DNA of 64,000 nt from Cyclobacteriaceae bacterium (GTDB taxonomy: Bacteria > Bacteroidota > Bacteroidia > Cytophagales > Cyclobacteriaceae), in contig CATQIH010000013.1 in assembly GCA_958296015.1 (NCBI GenBank), positions 338,081-402,080 on the forward strand. Reading direction: 5' to 3'. Below are positions 54,841 to 64,000 of this stretch, piece after piece; the stretch's first letter is position 1, and every line of letters starts with the position of its first letter. Below the pieces are notes generated by a model. The model did not search any database. It was not told the origin of the DNA and saw only the letters and a program-made list of their open reading frames with translations. The position numbers were made by a program, and so were the translations under genes.

Positions 54841-55779
54841 ATGAAAATCATCATAGGTACCCGAGGCAGCAAACTGGCCATGTGGCAGGCACACTACGTG
54901 GCAGAACGACTGACACGCGGTGGGTTTGAACCCGAGATCATAAAAATTGAAACCAAAGGAGACAAGAAACAGGATGTCGCGATTGCCGAAATTGGCACAC
55001 GTGGCGTATTTACTGAAGAAATAGAAGCGCACCTACAGCGGGGCACCATAGACATGGCCGTCCACAGTGCCAAAGATATGCAGTCGGAACTGCCGGACTT
55101 GTTTGAGCTGATTGCTTTTACAGAACGGGAGAAGGTAAACGATGTGCTGGTGAGCCTGCGCCACGATATCAACCTGGAAGATGCTAGCCGTTTGTGGGTA
55201 GTGGGCACTTCTTCGGCCAGACGCAGGGCACTGCTGCAATATTATTACCCTCATGTGAAACTGGTGGAGATGCGTGGCAACCTGCAAACCCGCATGGGCA
55301 AGCTCGAAGCTGGCGTGTGCGATGCTATCCTGCTGGCTTATGCCGGTGTACACCGGATGGAATATACCAGCCATATTGTCAGAGAGTTTACGATCGATCA
55401 GTTTACGCCGGCAGTAGGGCAGGGCAGTATTGCCATAGAAGCTACGTGCTATTTGGATGAAGACATCAGAGAAAAGATACGTCAACTGGTCAATCATGCC
55501 GAAACTGAAAGTAGGCTGCTGGCCGAACGGGCTTTCCTGCGGACGTTGCGGGGTGGTTGTAGTGTGCCCGTATTTGCCCTGGCATCATTGCAACAAAACA
55601 ATCTTGAACTACGTGGTGGCGTGATCAGCCTGGATGGCAAGGCAATGATCCGCGATAGCGTCAGTGGTCCGGCTTCAGCAGCCGAACAACTCGGTGAGCA
55701 GCTGGCCCAGCGTATTATTGCACAGGGCGGGAATGCTATTTTAGATGAAATCAGAAAAATACAGTCAGCAAAAAACTGA
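54841..55779 (+). CDS. hemC: Porphobilinogen deaminase (hydroxymethylbilane synthase)
   Basis: A 312-residue enzyme with IIGTRGSKLAMWQA at the N-terminus, HSAKDMQSELP (catalytic Asp loop), GTSSARRRA, MRGNLQTRMGKL and the cofactor-binding Cys in LRGGCSVPVFAL. It polymerises porphobilinogen to hydroxymethylbilane for haem and sirohaem. It is coupled with holB upstream and the cyclophilin gene 8 bp downstream; this grouping is a chance operon of housekeeping genes. Confidence 0.96.
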   Translation: MKIIIGTRGSKLAMWQAHYVAERLTRGGFEPEIIKIETKGDKKQDVAIAEIGTRGVFTEEIEAHLQRGTIDMAVHSAKDMQSELPDLFELIAFTEREKVNDVLVSLRHDINLEDASRLWVVGTSSARRRALLQYYYPHVKLVEMRGNLQTRMGKLEAGVCDAILLAYAGVHRMEYTSHIVREFTIDQFTPAVGQGSIAIEATCYLDEDIREKIRQLVNHAETESRLLAERAFLRTLRGGCSVPVFALASLQQNNLELRGGVISLDGKAMIRDSVSGPASAAEQLGEQLAQRIIAQGGNAILDEIRKIQSAKN

Positions 55780-55786
55780 TGCCTTT

Positions 55787-56623
55787 ATGGTAAAGACACT
55801 CCAACTCCTGATACTTAGCGTATGCCTGGCGGCCTGCGCTTCAAACAAAGATGCACTGGTTACCATCCATACCAAATACGGCGACATGAAAGCCATCTTG
55901 TACGATGCTACGCCAAAGCACAAGAGCAACTTTCTGAAGCTGGCCGAAGCAGGCCGTTACGACAGCACCCTCTTTTACCGGGTCATTCCTGGCTTTATGA
56001 TACAGGGAGGCGACCTCACCACCAAACCCTCACCTACGCAGGCCGACAGCGAACAGTACACCATCCCAGCTGAATTTGTGGATTCCCTTTTCCACAAGAA
56101 AGGAGCACTGAGTGCCGCCCGACAGGGAGACCAGATCAATCCGGAGAGAGCTTCCAGCGGTACGCAGTTTTACATCGTGCAGGGATCGGTATTTGGTGCC
56201 GAAGAACTGACCACTGATATGGATAAGCTGGGCAAAGGTATACAGACGCTGATCCAAAACGACAACAACTACGCCCAACTAGAGCAGGAACTGATGAACC
56301 TGTACAATAGCGGAGATTTTGCTGCCTATACAGCACGGGTGCTGGAGCTAAAGCCTGTTGTGGAAGACGCGCTCAACATTGATGTGGACAAAGACTACCC
56401 CAAAGAAAGGCTACAGACTTATACAACCATTGGAGGTGCGCCGCATCTGGATGACACGTATACCGTCTTCGGTCAGGTAGTAGACGGGCTACAGGTGATA
56501 GATTCTATTGCTGCCCAGCGTACCGGCCCGGCAGACAAGCCTGTAGAGGATATTTATATGACCGTAGATGTGAAAGAGATGCCCAAAAAAGACATCATTA
56601 AAAAGTACGGCATTCAGTATTAG
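55787..56623 (+). CDS. Cyclophilin-type peptidyl-prolyl isomerase, lipoprotein
   Basis: A 278-residue protein with a lipobox (CLAAC) from the ATG at 55787. The cyclophilin fold is complete: KSNFLKLAEAGRYDSTLFYRVIPGFMIQGGDL carries the catalytic Arg region, then SAARQGDQINPERASSGTQFYIVQG and the C-terminal HLDDTYTVFGQVVDGLQVID. Between the two halves about 70 residues are inserted (FGAEELTTDMDKLG to QTYTTIGG), predicted helical. It is anchored in the periplasmic face. It acts on outer membrane or secreted proteins, presumably. Confidence 0.92.
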   Translation: MVKTLQLLILSVCLAACASNKDALVTIHTKYGDMKAILYDATPKHKSNFLKLAEAGRYDSTLFYRVIPGFMIQGGDLTTKPSPTQADSEQYTIPAEFVDSLFHKKGALSAARQGDQINPERASSGTQFYIVQGSVFGAEELTTDMDKLGKGIQTLIQNDNNYAQLEQELMNLYNSGDFAAYTARVLELKPVVEDALNIDVDKDYPKERLQTYTTIGGAPHLDDTYTVFGQVVDGLQVIDSIAAQRTGPADKPVEDIYMTVDVKEMPKKDIIKKYGIQY

Positions 56624-56679
56624 CAAGTATATATAAACACATAAATTGATCGGACAATGTTTTTTTATAACTTTAACCT

Positions 56680-57603
56680 ATGAAAATACTTATTACCGGT
56701 GCCAACGGGCTGCTGGGGCAAAAGCTGGTGGTGTTGCTGGCAGGCAATACCGAAGTAGAAATTGTTGCCACATCCAGAGGAAAAAACCGGAATGTCTATA
56801 CTTTACCGTCTTACACTTATCGCAGCCTCGATATCACCCAGCCTGAACAGGTAACACAGGTCATTGGAGAAGAAAAACCTGATGTCATCATCCACACCGC
56901 TGCCATGACCAATGTGGATGAGGCAGAAGAAAAGCAGGATGCCTGCTGGCTGATGAATGTAGAAGCGGTGAAGTACCTTATTCATGCTGCCGAGGCTAAC
57001 AACAGTTTTTTTGTCCATTTATCTACAGACTTTATTTTTTCTGGCGACCGTCCGTTGCTGCGTGAAGGCGATCATGCCAAGCCTATTAACTTCTATGGAA
57101 AGTCCAAGCTGAAAGCAGAGGAACTGGTGCGGCAGAGCAACCTGGAATATGCCATTGCCCGCACGGCACTGGTGTATGGCATCACACCGCACATGAGCCG
57201 CTCTAATATCATTTTGTGGGTCAAAAACAGCCTGGAAAATGGCAAACCTATCAGCGTAGTCAACGATCAGTACCGCACACCTACGCTTGCCGAAGATCTG
57301 GCAACGGGCTGCTTTTTGATCGCCAAACAGAAAGCCAAGGGAATATATCACATTTCAGGCAAAGAAGTGCTTACGCCTTACCAGATGGCCATGCAGGTGG
57401 TGGAATTCTTTGGACTGGATGCCAGCCTGATTACCCAGACGGATTCTCGCTCGTTGCAGCAAAAGGCGATGCGTCCGCCTGAAACGGGATTTGTCATCGA
57501 CAAAGCCATAGACGAACTGGGCTACAAACCACATTCTTTCAGAGAGGGTATCAAGGTACTGAGCAACCAGATCGAGGCGTTGGAAAGCCAGCATTTAAAC
57601 TGA
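56680..57603 (+). CDS. RmlD-like NAD(P)-dependent sugar reductase (SDR)
   Basis: A 307-residue extended SDR: ILITGANGLLGQKL (NAD-binding), TAAMTNVDEAEE, LSTDFIFSGDRPLLREGD, YGKSKLKAE (catalytic Tyr-X3-Lys). This is the dTDP-4-dehydrorhamnose reductase (RmlD) pattern, including the loop before the Tyr. Its substrate might be another 4-keto sugar because no rmlA, rmlB or rmlC are adjacent. Cytosolic. Confidence 0.85.
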   Translation: MKILITGANGLLGQKLVVLLAGNTEVEIVATSRGKNRNVYTLPSYTYRSLDITQPEQVTQVIGEEKPDVIIHTAAMTNVDEAEEKQDACWLMNVEAVKYLIHAAEANNSFFVHLSTDFIFSGDRPLLREGDHAKPINFYGKSKLKAEELVRQSNLEYAIARTALVYGITPHMSRSNIILWVKNSLENGKPISVVNDQYRTPTLAEDLATGCFLIAKQKAKGIYHISGKEVLTPYQMAMQVVEFFGLDASLITQTDSRSLQQKAMRPPETGFVIDKAIDELGYKPHSFREGIKVLSNQIEALESQHLN

Positions 57604-57821
57604 TGTCATCGTTTGATACGCTGCAAAAATCCGGTAGGTTTATCACCTCTAAAAGAGAATTTGCCATATTTCATATTGTATTGGATAAATAATGCTTAAT
57701 ATTGGGTTTGAAAATGCTTACTTACACAAATCTTTATAGTCAGCCCTGTTTTAAGCAAAACATCTGACAGACCCAACTCAACGCAATCTATTATATCTTT
57801 TGCCTTTACAAACTATAACAC

Positions 57822-59342
57822 ATGCGAAAATTATTGCCTGTATTGTTACTACTCACTACCCAGACAACCGCATTTGCACAATCATCCGACGGGCAAAGCG
57901 TAGACCAGATCATTGACAGTATCTTCGCGCCTGCCGCCGAATTTGTCAGTACTGTTTTCTTCTTTCCTTTGTTTACCATCAGGGGGGTAGAAGTGCCGTT
58001 CATTGTAGTCTGGCTGATCACGGCGGCCATTATATTTACTTTTTATCTCAATTTTATCAACATCCGCGGGTTCAGACATGCCATAGATATTATCAAAGGA
58101 AAATATACGCATGAAGGCGATCCGGGAGAAATCACTCATTTTCAGGCACTCACCGCAGCACTTTCCGGCACAGTAGGGTTAGGTAATATTGCAGGCGTGG
58201 CCGTGGCTATCTCCGTGGGCGGTCCGGGAGCTACTTTCTGGATGATCATGTTCGGGCTTTTCGGCATGACAGCCAAGTTTGTAGAATGTGCCCTGGCTGT
58301 GCGATACCGCAACGTACATGCCGATGGCAGCATATCGGGCGGACCGATGTATTACCTGAAGAAAGGACTGGCAGAAAAAGGCTGGGGTAGGGTAGGTATC
58401 TTCCTGGCGGCATTGTTTGCCTTTATGGCGATTCTGGCTTCTTTTGGCGGGGGTAATATGTTTCAGGTCAACCAGGCAGCACAACAGTTTATTGCCATAT
58501 CCGGAGGTAGCGAATCTTTCTTTGCACAAAATACCTGGGTCTTCGGGCTGATCTTTGCCGTTTTGGTAGGATTGGTCATTCTGGGGGGTATCAAGAGCAT
58601 CGCCAATGTTACCGAGAAGATCGTTCCGTTTATGTGCGGTCTTTACCTGATTGCCTGCATCGTGGTGATCTTGATGAATCTCTGGCAGGTGCCTGATGCT
58701 TTCGCGGCTATTCTTGACGGAGCCATCAATGGCAAAGCGGCTGGTGGCGGATTGGTAGGTACGCTGGTTTGGGGCCTGAGGCGCGCTACTTTCTCTAACG
58801 AAGCAGGCGTAGGTTCTGCGGCTATTGCCCACTCTGCTGTCAAAACCAGCGAGCCGGTTACTGAAGGGTTTGTGGCATCGCTGGAACCCTTTGTAGATAC
58901 AGTGATTGTGTGTACCATGACAGCCCTGGTGATTGTGATTTCCGGTGTTTACAAAGACGAAAGCATTGCCGATGGAATTGCCCTTACCTCTACTGCTTTT
59001 GCCACCGTCATCGACTGGTTTCCTTTTCTGCTGGCCATTGCCGTAATCTTGTTTGCATTTTCTACCTTGATCTCCTGGTCATATTATGGCCTGAAAGCCT
59101 GGACGTACCTGCTGGGTGAGAGCAGCCTGTCCGTTATCAGTTATAAAGTGATTTTCTGTATTTTTGTGGTTATTGGTGCTTCTGCCAACCTTGCCAGTGT
59201 GCTGGCGTTTTCTGATGGCGTACTCATCGCCATGTCGCTGCCCAACCTGATAGGATGCTATGTGCTGGTACCAATTGTGAAGCGGGATATGCAGTCTTTT
59301 CTATACCGTATCGAAAAAGGTAAGATAGAAACGTTCGATTAG
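57822..59342 (+). CDS. Alanine or glycine:cation symporter, AGCS family
   Basis: A 506-residue transporter with a signal-like N-terminus (TTAFAQ), about eleven membrane helices and the AGCS signatures GTVGLGNIAGVAVAI and FSNEAGVGSAAIAHSA. It couples uptake of a small amino acid to sodium or protons. A promoter-like TATATCTTTTGC lies 30 bp upstream. The stop overlaps by 4 bp with that of the convergent WG-repeat gene. Confidence 0.92.
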   Translation: MRKLLPVLLLLTTQTTAFAQSSDGQSVDQIIDSIFAPAAEFVSTVFFFPLFTIRGVEVPFIVVWLITAAIIFTFYLNFINIRGFRHAIDIIKGKYTHEGDPGEITHFQALTAALSGTVGLGNIAGVAVAISVGGPGATFWMIMFGLFGMTAKFVECALAVRYRNVHADGSISGGPMYYLKKGLAEKGWGRVGIFLAALFAFMAILASFGGGNMFQVNQAAQQFIAISGGSESFFAQNTWVFGLIFAVLVGLVILGGIKSIANVTEKIVPFMCGLYLIACIVVILMNLWQVPDAFAAILDGAINGKAAGGGLVGTLVWGLRRATFSNEAGVGSAAIAHSAVKTSEPVTEGFVASLEPFVDTVIVCTMTALVIVISGVYKDESIADGIALTSTAFATVIDWFPFLLAIAVILFAFSTLISWSYYGLKAWTYLLGESSLSVISYKVIFCIFVVIGASANLASVLAFSDGVLIAMSLPNLIGCYVLVPIVKRDMQSFLYRIEKGKIETFD

Positions 59343-62197
59343 GGCGCGTCGCAATACAGCTTATCGTATTGTTCGGTGGTGAGGGCCTGCTTTTTTAGTA
59401 TGCTGCCCGAAGCATCCAGGTATACTACAATGTATAGCTCTGCTTCGGGTACGTATTTTTCAGTCATGAACATCCGGGCTTCTCCGTTGCCAAAAGCCAG
59501 TATTTCATCATAGGCCGTAGGCAGCAGACGGCCCTGCGTATTGCTGATGATGCCGTACATTCTTTCCTGATAGATTTTCATTAGCTTTTCGCTGGCTGTA
59601 TCCGAAGTGATCACTTCAAAATCCTGAATACCCGAGAAGAGTATCCGCTGGCTTTCTTCGGCCTTTGTCGGCAAAAAGATACGGAATACCTGCCATTCTT
59701 CTCCTGTTCTGCCTAGCGCAGTGGAGTCTGTCCAGTAGCTGATCTCGTCGAAGCCAAAAGCCGTCAGGGGTTTGTTTTGCTGGTTGATGATGCCATACTT
59801 TCCGTTTTTTCTGGCTACAAACAGGTAAGTGAGCGTGCTGTCCTGTGGCAGCATGAGTTGCCCATAAGGCTGCACAATAGCCTCATAGGCAGGCTCCACA
59901 AAGGTCTGACTAGCATGGTGGTAGAAGCCAAACTTCTGCCTGTCGAATACGGCTAGTGTCCCTTGCTGCTCGTTGCCTATACTTTGGTAGCGGATAGGCA
60001 CCAGGTTGTGGCCCAGGCTGTCTACAATACCTTTTCGCCTGTTTTTGTCAATAACAAACAGCGACTGCGGGTAAGCTGTGATTTCGTCCATGCTGCTGGC
60101 AAAAAGGCTGCTGCCCTGCATATTAAGCAGTTGTTTGGTGCCGGGCCTGATCACCAGTAGATATTGCTGCTGCCGACCGGGATTTGCTGCACTGACAGCT
60201 GACACCAGGCGAAACTGAATTTCTTTTTTACGGTCAAAACGTGCCAACTTTTTCTGATGCTGTGCAGAGAAATAGGCGATCACCGTATCAGGCTGAAACA
60301 ACAGAGCCACATGCTCGCTGAGCAGCTTAACCGAGTCGTAGGTAGCCACAGAATCTGGCACATGCAGGTCAAGGAACTCAAAACCTTTTTTGGATTGCAA
60401 AGCCAGCCACCGCTCATTGTAATACGCTTTGTCATACTCCTTAGGCCGTGTACCTGTGCGGGCAGAATACAAAAAGTAGGCAGGCTGTTTGATGCTGATC
60501 AGGCTATCGTTTCTGACAAACTGCCGGGTGGTTTCTTTTTTTAGCAGCCACCGCTGCTGATCAATGTGTTGTACGATATTGTATTTGCCCGAAGGTACCT
60601 GTGGCTGAAGCTGCTCATCGAGCACGATTTCATACGCTCCGTTGTAGGCAATCAGAAAGCGATCGCCTGTGGGTGCCACATCTTCATAAGCAAATTTAGG
60701 CGCAAAAGCAGCGTTGTTAGCTTTCTGCAAAAGGGCTTTCCGGTTGGTAACAGCCATTTTTCCATGCTGTTCAAGCACCACAAACTGATTGTACTCCTCA
60801 ATATCATCGTAAGCAGCTTCCAGCAGGGTGATACCGCCAAAAGTCATCAACCCCCAAAGGCCGTTTGCCTGAAATTTAATAAACTCAAAAGGCACCTGCT
60901 GGCGTACGGCAGCAGCAGCAGGCATCAGCACCACAGTGTCCAGGGCATCATAGCCCTCGGGCATCATACGGTAGCCCGACTGGTGCCATAGCGTATAGGC
61001 ATGAGGGTCATCTTGCTGCACCAGCAGCCAGCCCATGCCAATAGCGGTGATGTGATCGGCAGTGAATGAACCGGAAAGTGACTCCGGCGTGTCTTGCTGT
61101 TCAACACTAAAAACCGTTTGCCCCTTTTTGGTCAGTATGTGGTGTAGCAGTTTGTTGTTACGGACATCAGCCACGTGCACAAAATCGTGCGTAACGCCCT
61201 GGCAGAGATAGCTTTGCGGAATCATCGGATACTGGGGTTTGATGGCTGTGTTGCCCTTGGTATCTATAAAGCCATAGCGATTATCTTCCAGCACCGGAAC
61301 CAGGGTGGTATGTTCCAGGGCAATAACCTTGCGCAGCGAGTCGGCAAAGGGGATGTTCGGATAGTCCTGCAAAAAACGGTCGGGATTGCGGGCTTTGTAT
61401 ACATGATACAGCAAGTTAACCGCCTGCCGAGCGTGTTTGCTTTTGGGATATTGCCTGGCAAAGCTGGCATAATGTGCAGGCAGGTTATCAGCCGCACTGA
61501 TCCTGAGTATCTGTTCTTCTGCCTGGGCACGATAGGGTGTATTGGGAAATGATTTCAGAAAGTTGACATAACTATCCAGGTTGCCCCCTTTGGTTTTTGC
61601 ACGGAAGATCAGCGTATTATAGCGTTCCTTGGCCTGTTCAAACTGTCGCGCGGCAGGATAGGTGTCCATGAATGTTTTGTAAGCCTGGTAAGTATCCTGC
61701 TGTCTGGTTGCATTGAAAGCCAGTTGGTCTCTTCTACGGATAGCCTCCTCATACTGCGGTGCCTGCTTGCCATGTCTGTCGATAAACCGCTGATATGTAG
61801 TCCCCGTATTTGTATCGGCAGCCTCACCAAAGGCCAGGCTATCGGTGAGCAGCCTTTGCCGCAGCAGACTGGCACTGTCCAGGGCAATGCTTTTCGCCAG
61901 CTTTTGCCGGTCTTTCAGGTCTACAGCCTGGTAATCATCTGTAGCCAATAAGATATGGTGATAGGCAGAGTCCACGGTGTATTGCTGATAAGCGGTATCT
62001 ACAAAAAGCAATGAATAAATATAATGTGCGGCAGGGTTCAGGCTGTCTTTTAGCAGTTTTTTGTCCAGACTGGCTCTTACCTGCTCATGTTTACCCTTTT
62101 GCAGTTGCTTGAGCGAATGTTTACTGCTATGGCAGGCAACAACCGTCACCATGAGTATGAATAGCCACCACTTTTTTAAACAGTCCATTTTATTCAT
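59339..62197 (-). CDS. WG-repeat lipoprotein
   Basis: A 952-residue lipoprotein (lipobox VVAC, Cys 22). Residues about 30-290 are TPR-like helices with many YxxFxxxYP segments, and the rest contains WG (KWG-type) repeats such as NRYGFIDTKGNTAIKPQYP, NGLWGLMTFGGITLLEAAYDDI and NGKYGIINQQNKPLTAFGF, giving a beta-rich surface scaffold. Function unknown in the family; probably outer membrane. It converges with the AGCS gene. Confidence 0.84.
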   Translation of the reverse strand: MNKMDCLKKWWLFILMVTVVACHSSKHSLKQLQKGKHEQVRASLDKKLLKDSLNPAAHYIYSLLFVDTAYQQYTVDSAYHHILLATDDYQAVDLKDRQKLAKSIALDSASLLRQRLLTDSLAFGEAADTNTGTTYQRFIDRHGKQAPQYEEAIRRRDQLAFNATRQQDTYQAYKTFMDTYPAARQFEQAKERYNTLIFRAKTKGGNLDSYVNFLKSFPNTPYRAQAEEQILRISAADNLPAHYASFARQYPKSKHARQAVNLLYHVYKARNPDRFLQDYPNIPFADSLRKVIALEHTTLVPVLEDNRYGFIDTKGNTAIKPQYPMIPQSYLCQGVTHDFVHVADVRNNKLLHHILTKKGQTVFSVEQQDTPESLSGSFTADHITAIGMGWLLVQQDDPHAYTLWHQSGYRMMPEGYDALDTVVLMPAAAAVRQQVPFEFIKFQANGLWGLMTFGGITLLEAAYDDIEEYNQFVVLEQHGKMAVTNRKALLQKANNAAFAPKFAYEDVAPTGDRFLIAYNGAYEIVLDEQLQPQVPSGKYNIVQHIDQQRWLLKKETTRQFVRNDSLISIKQPAYFLYSARTGTRPKEYDKAYYNERWLALQSKKGFEFLDLHVPDSVATYDSVKLLSEHVALLFQPDTVIAYFSAQHQKKLARFDRKKEIQFRLVSAVSAANPGRQQQYLLVIRPGTKQLLNMQGSSLFASSMDEITAYPQSLFVIDKNRRKGIVDSLGHNLVPIRYQSIGNEQQGTLAVFDRQKFGFYHHASQTFVEPAYEAIVQPYGQLMLPQDSTLTYLFVARKNGKYGIINQQNKPLTAFGFDEISYWTDSTALGRTGEEWQVFRIFLPTKAEESQRILFSGIQDFEVITSDTASEKLMKIYQERMYGIISNTQGRLLPTAYDEILAFGNGEARMFMTEKYVPEAELYIVVYLDASGSILKKQALTTEQYDKLYCDAP

Positions 62198-62453
62198 GAA
62201 GATATTCCGGTTTCACGCCTTACTATACAAAAGCAATGCAAAATAGCAGATGGCGTGGACATTCTACACGATACACAAGTATATATGCTTTTGATACAAC
62301 AGTTTGTTTGAAACTTTTCATAAAGATCGGTGTCAGCCGCTTTCTGGACAAAAACTTGCCTACACCAGCATTTGCCAGAAATCAGGAAAAGTTTATCTTT
62401 GCCTTCCTGATCAGTATCATGAGTTATTGCAACTTATGGTTGCTTATCATACT

Positions 62454-62527
62454 CGGGGTGTGGCTCAGTCCGGTAGAGTACTCGCATGGGGTGCGAGGGG
62501 TCGCAGGTTCAAATCCTGTCACCCCGA
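62454..62527 (+). tRNA. tRNA-Pro (anticodon GGG)
   Basis: A 74-nt cloverleaf: acceptor CGGGGTG/CACCCCG, D-arm GCTC/GAGT, anticodon stem CTCGC/GCGAG with loop ATGGGGT (anticodon GGG), T-arm GCAGG/CCTGT with TTCAAAT. The discriminator is A. It reads CCC and CCU. Confidence 0.95.
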
Positions 62528-62550
62528 CTTAACTTGAAGCCTTACAATCA

Positions 62551-62587
62551 AAAACGTCGCTGACTCTACCGTAGCGACGTTTTCCTC
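62551..62587 (+). terminator. Terminator of the tRNA-Pro gene
   Basis: AAAACGTCGCT (62551-62561) pairs perfectly with AGCGACGTTTT (62573-62583) over 11 bp with an 11-base loop, 24 bp after the tRNA. The T4 end gives a Rho-independent form. Confidence 0.85.
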
Positions 62588-62605
62588 TCTCTCCTTTTGT
62601 TAAAC

Positions 62606-63590
62606 ATGCGAATCAAGAGCTAAAACAAGAAGTAGAAGCAGGTTGAGTAAGTTTTTGAAATGCGAACTCTACAACTCATCCAACTCTACTTCTACGTATG
62701 CGAAATATACGAAAAAGAACTTCAACGGTTCGCCGCGCGATGGCATTGTATGCGATTTACTAAAAATCAGGCTAAGCCGGCATTTACTGACCAAGAGTTA
62801 CTAACCACTTACTTGTTTAGTGCTGCTTTGGAGCGTAGATTTAGGATCAAGGATATTTACGAGTATATCTACCACCATTGGCTAGATTGGTTTCTAAATC
62901 TCCCCAGCTATTCGGCTTACAATGTTCGTTTGAATCGTTTAGCACCTGTATTTCCAGTGTTAGTAGAGATTCTGACTAGCCACTATGGAGTATCATTCAA
63001 TGAGCAAAGCATTATTTCGTTGACTGACTCAATGCCTATTATTACCTGTAGCGGTAAGCGAAAAGGGAAGGTGGCTGCCGAGCTATGCGACAAAGGCTAC
63101 AACTCGACTAAAGGCATGTATTTCTTCGGTATGAAGCTACATGGCATCGGCTTTCATCGTCCTGGTGCCCTGCCTGTATTGGAATATTTGCAGCTAAGTG
63201 CGGCTTCCCAACATGATTTAGCGGCGCAAAGGCAAATATTAGAGCAGATGCAGGATAGCGTCGTGCTAGGGGACAAAGCTTTTTGTGAAGAAGCGCTCAA
63301 AACCAAGTTTTGTCAAAGCAATGGCGAGTTGCTTACTCCTGTTAAGTATAAAAAAGGACAGTCTGAGAACGACAAAAAAAGACACAAAGCAGCGGACGAT
63401 CTATTCTCAAAAGCGGTATCCAGTGTGCGGCAACCCATAGAATCTTTCTTTAATTGGCTTATTGAGCATACTGATATTCAACGGGCAGCCAAGGTGCGAT
63501 CCACCCAAGGATTCATCGTTCATGTCTTTGGAAGAATTGCTGCCGCATTCATCTTAAAATCTGAACTTGTCTTTAGCCCTTGATTCGCAT
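62606..63590 (+). mobile_element. Complete IS982-family insertion sequence
   Basis: About 985 bp with imperfect terminal inverted repeats ATGCGAATCAAGAGCTAAAACAAG (left, 62606-62629) and CTTGTCTTTAGCCCTTGATTCGCAT (right, 63566-63590; reverse complement ATGCGAATCAAGGGCTAAAGACAAG). One transposase gene. No clear target duplication flanks it (left TTAAAC, right AATTGA), so it may mark a recombination junction. Confidence 0.88.
62660..63583 (+). CDS. IS982 family transposase
   Basis: A 307-residue DDE transposase of the IS982 type: SLTDSMPIITC (first Asp), VVLGDKAF (second Asp) and QPIESFFNWL (Glu). The size and motif order match the family. The C-terminus reads into the right inverted repeat, so the frame is complete and probably active. 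Confidence 0.92.
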   Translation: MRTLQLIQLYFYVCEIYEKELQRFAARWHCMRFTKNQAKPAFTDQELLTTYLFSAALERRFRIKDIYEYIYHHWLDWFLNLPSYSAYNVRLNRLAPVFPVLVEILTSHYGVSFNEQSIISLTDSMPIITCSGKRKGKVAAELCDKGYNSTKGMYFFGMKLHGIGFHRPGALPVLEYLQLSAASQHDLAAQRQILEQMQDSVVLGDKAFCEEALKTKFCQSNGELLTPVKYKKGQSENDKKRHKAADDLFSKAVSSVRQPIESFFNWLIEHTDIQRAAKVRSTQGFIVHVFGRIAAAFILKSELVFSP

Positions 63591-64000
63591 AATTGATATT
63601 CAGGTACCCTGAAGGGCTGTTTTTTAAATAAACAGCATATTGATTAGTGCCATTTGGGGAGGCTACTGTTGGTCTTTTGAAAAACACCTCCAGGCTAAAG
63701 CTTGCAGGGAAAGTGTAGTTAAGCGTGGCTGTGTTGATGCCAGTGCCTCTTATGTCTTTTTCTGGCTGGAAAACATAGCTGCTTACTGCATTATCCTGTT
63801 TGATCTGTCTTAAAGGAATCACTGAATAGCCTTGTGTGGCATTGTAGCCTACAGCCTCAATGGTGTTATTTTTGCCGCTTAGGTCTTCCAGCAAATATTG
63901 TCCTGGTACGTTAGCCGTATCGCCCGGCGACGCGGTATCTATGATCTTGTTGAAGTTGGGCAGTAGTTGCCAGTCCAGATTTTGCCAGCTTTTCAGGGGC
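63591..64000 (-). CDS. Large surface protein with LamG/ConA-like domain, 3' end cut by the IS, 5' end beyond the window
   Basis: The frame is open on the minus strand from the window edge to the IS. It reads WQLLPNFNKIIDTASPGDTANVPGQYLLEDLSGKN, then a domain ASFSLEVFFKRPTVASPNGTNQYAVYLKNSP that resembles concanavalin-like jellyroll modules of Bacteroidota secreted proteins. At 63590/63591 it enters the IS right end (NINYANQG) and ends within the IS at 63520. Left of the IS there is only the tRNA terminator, so the rest of the gene is lost or moved. Confidence 0.6.

Noticed and set aside
62236..62532. Plus-strand frame running through the tRNA-Pro gene
   Set aside because: It crosses the complete tRNA and has no coding character.

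Overview
The window looks like a chromosomal segment of a Bacteroidota bacterium, most likely order Cytophagales. The evidence is type IX secretion (T9SS) C-terminal sorting domains on three secreted proteins, a DUF4835/PorD-type gene next to coaBC, rpoZ and a bamD-like lipoprotein gene, an OstA-like LptA relative, type B ribosomal protein L31, DUF4293/DUF2306/DUF4126 membrane proteins, and promoter boxes of the TAnnTTTG type. Most of the window is ordinary chromosome with housekeeping genes; no prophage, plasmid backbone, CRISPR array or recognisable defence island was seen.

Layout. 1-6.05 kb: four genes that recognisable homology shows to be broken by frameshifts or stops (metallophosphoesterase, M28 peptidase, GAF/7TM sensor, MenE-like ligase) around one intact methyltransferase. 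6.1-13.6 kb: a dioxygenase/methyltransferase pair, a PAS histidine kinase, gmk, an ECF sigma factor with a small anti-sigma-like partner, and two membrane proteins. 14.1-15.9 kb: htpG behind a perfect 13-bp palindrome. 16.3-19.7 kb: a T9SS-exported M43 metalloprotease followed by two paralogous lipoproteins, each trailed by a copy of the same 114-130 bp element. 19.7-22.7 kb: repeat-rich DNA, including an exceptional 23-bp tandem array (15 full units without one indel) next to an HU-like DNA-binding protein gene. 22.7-33.3 kb: envelope genes (alginate-export-type porin, DUF808 protein, S74/T9SS adhesin-like protein, VanX-like dipeptidase, GH3-beta-lactamase fusion, lipoprotein/barrel pair).

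33.4-44.2 kb: HAD hydrolase, aconitase, recN, then the operon bamD-rpoZ-coaBC-porD, a toxin/antitoxin-like pair and the OstA-like gene. 44.3-52.3 kb: tilS, two genes resembling the Bacteroidota type VI secretion (T6SSiii) parts TssN and TssR without the rest of the machine, a GH172-type hydrolase and a DUF2723 glycosyltransferase whose reading frame carries a palindromic repeat insertion. 52.4-62.2 kb: a decayed nucleotidyltransferase remnant, rpmE2, holB-like, hemC, cyclophilin lipoprotein, RmlD-like reductase, AGCS symporter and a WG-repeat lipoprotein. 62.4-64 kb: tRNA-Pro(GGG) with its terminator, a complete IS982-family element, and a surface-protein gene cut by that element.

The most unusual signals are the 23-bp palindromic array at 20.55-20.91 kb, the in-frame repeat insertion in the DUF2723 gene, the isolated TssN/TssR-like pair, and the strikingly uneven distribution of frameshifts (nearly all in the first 6 kb), which may be real decay or a local sequence-quality problem.
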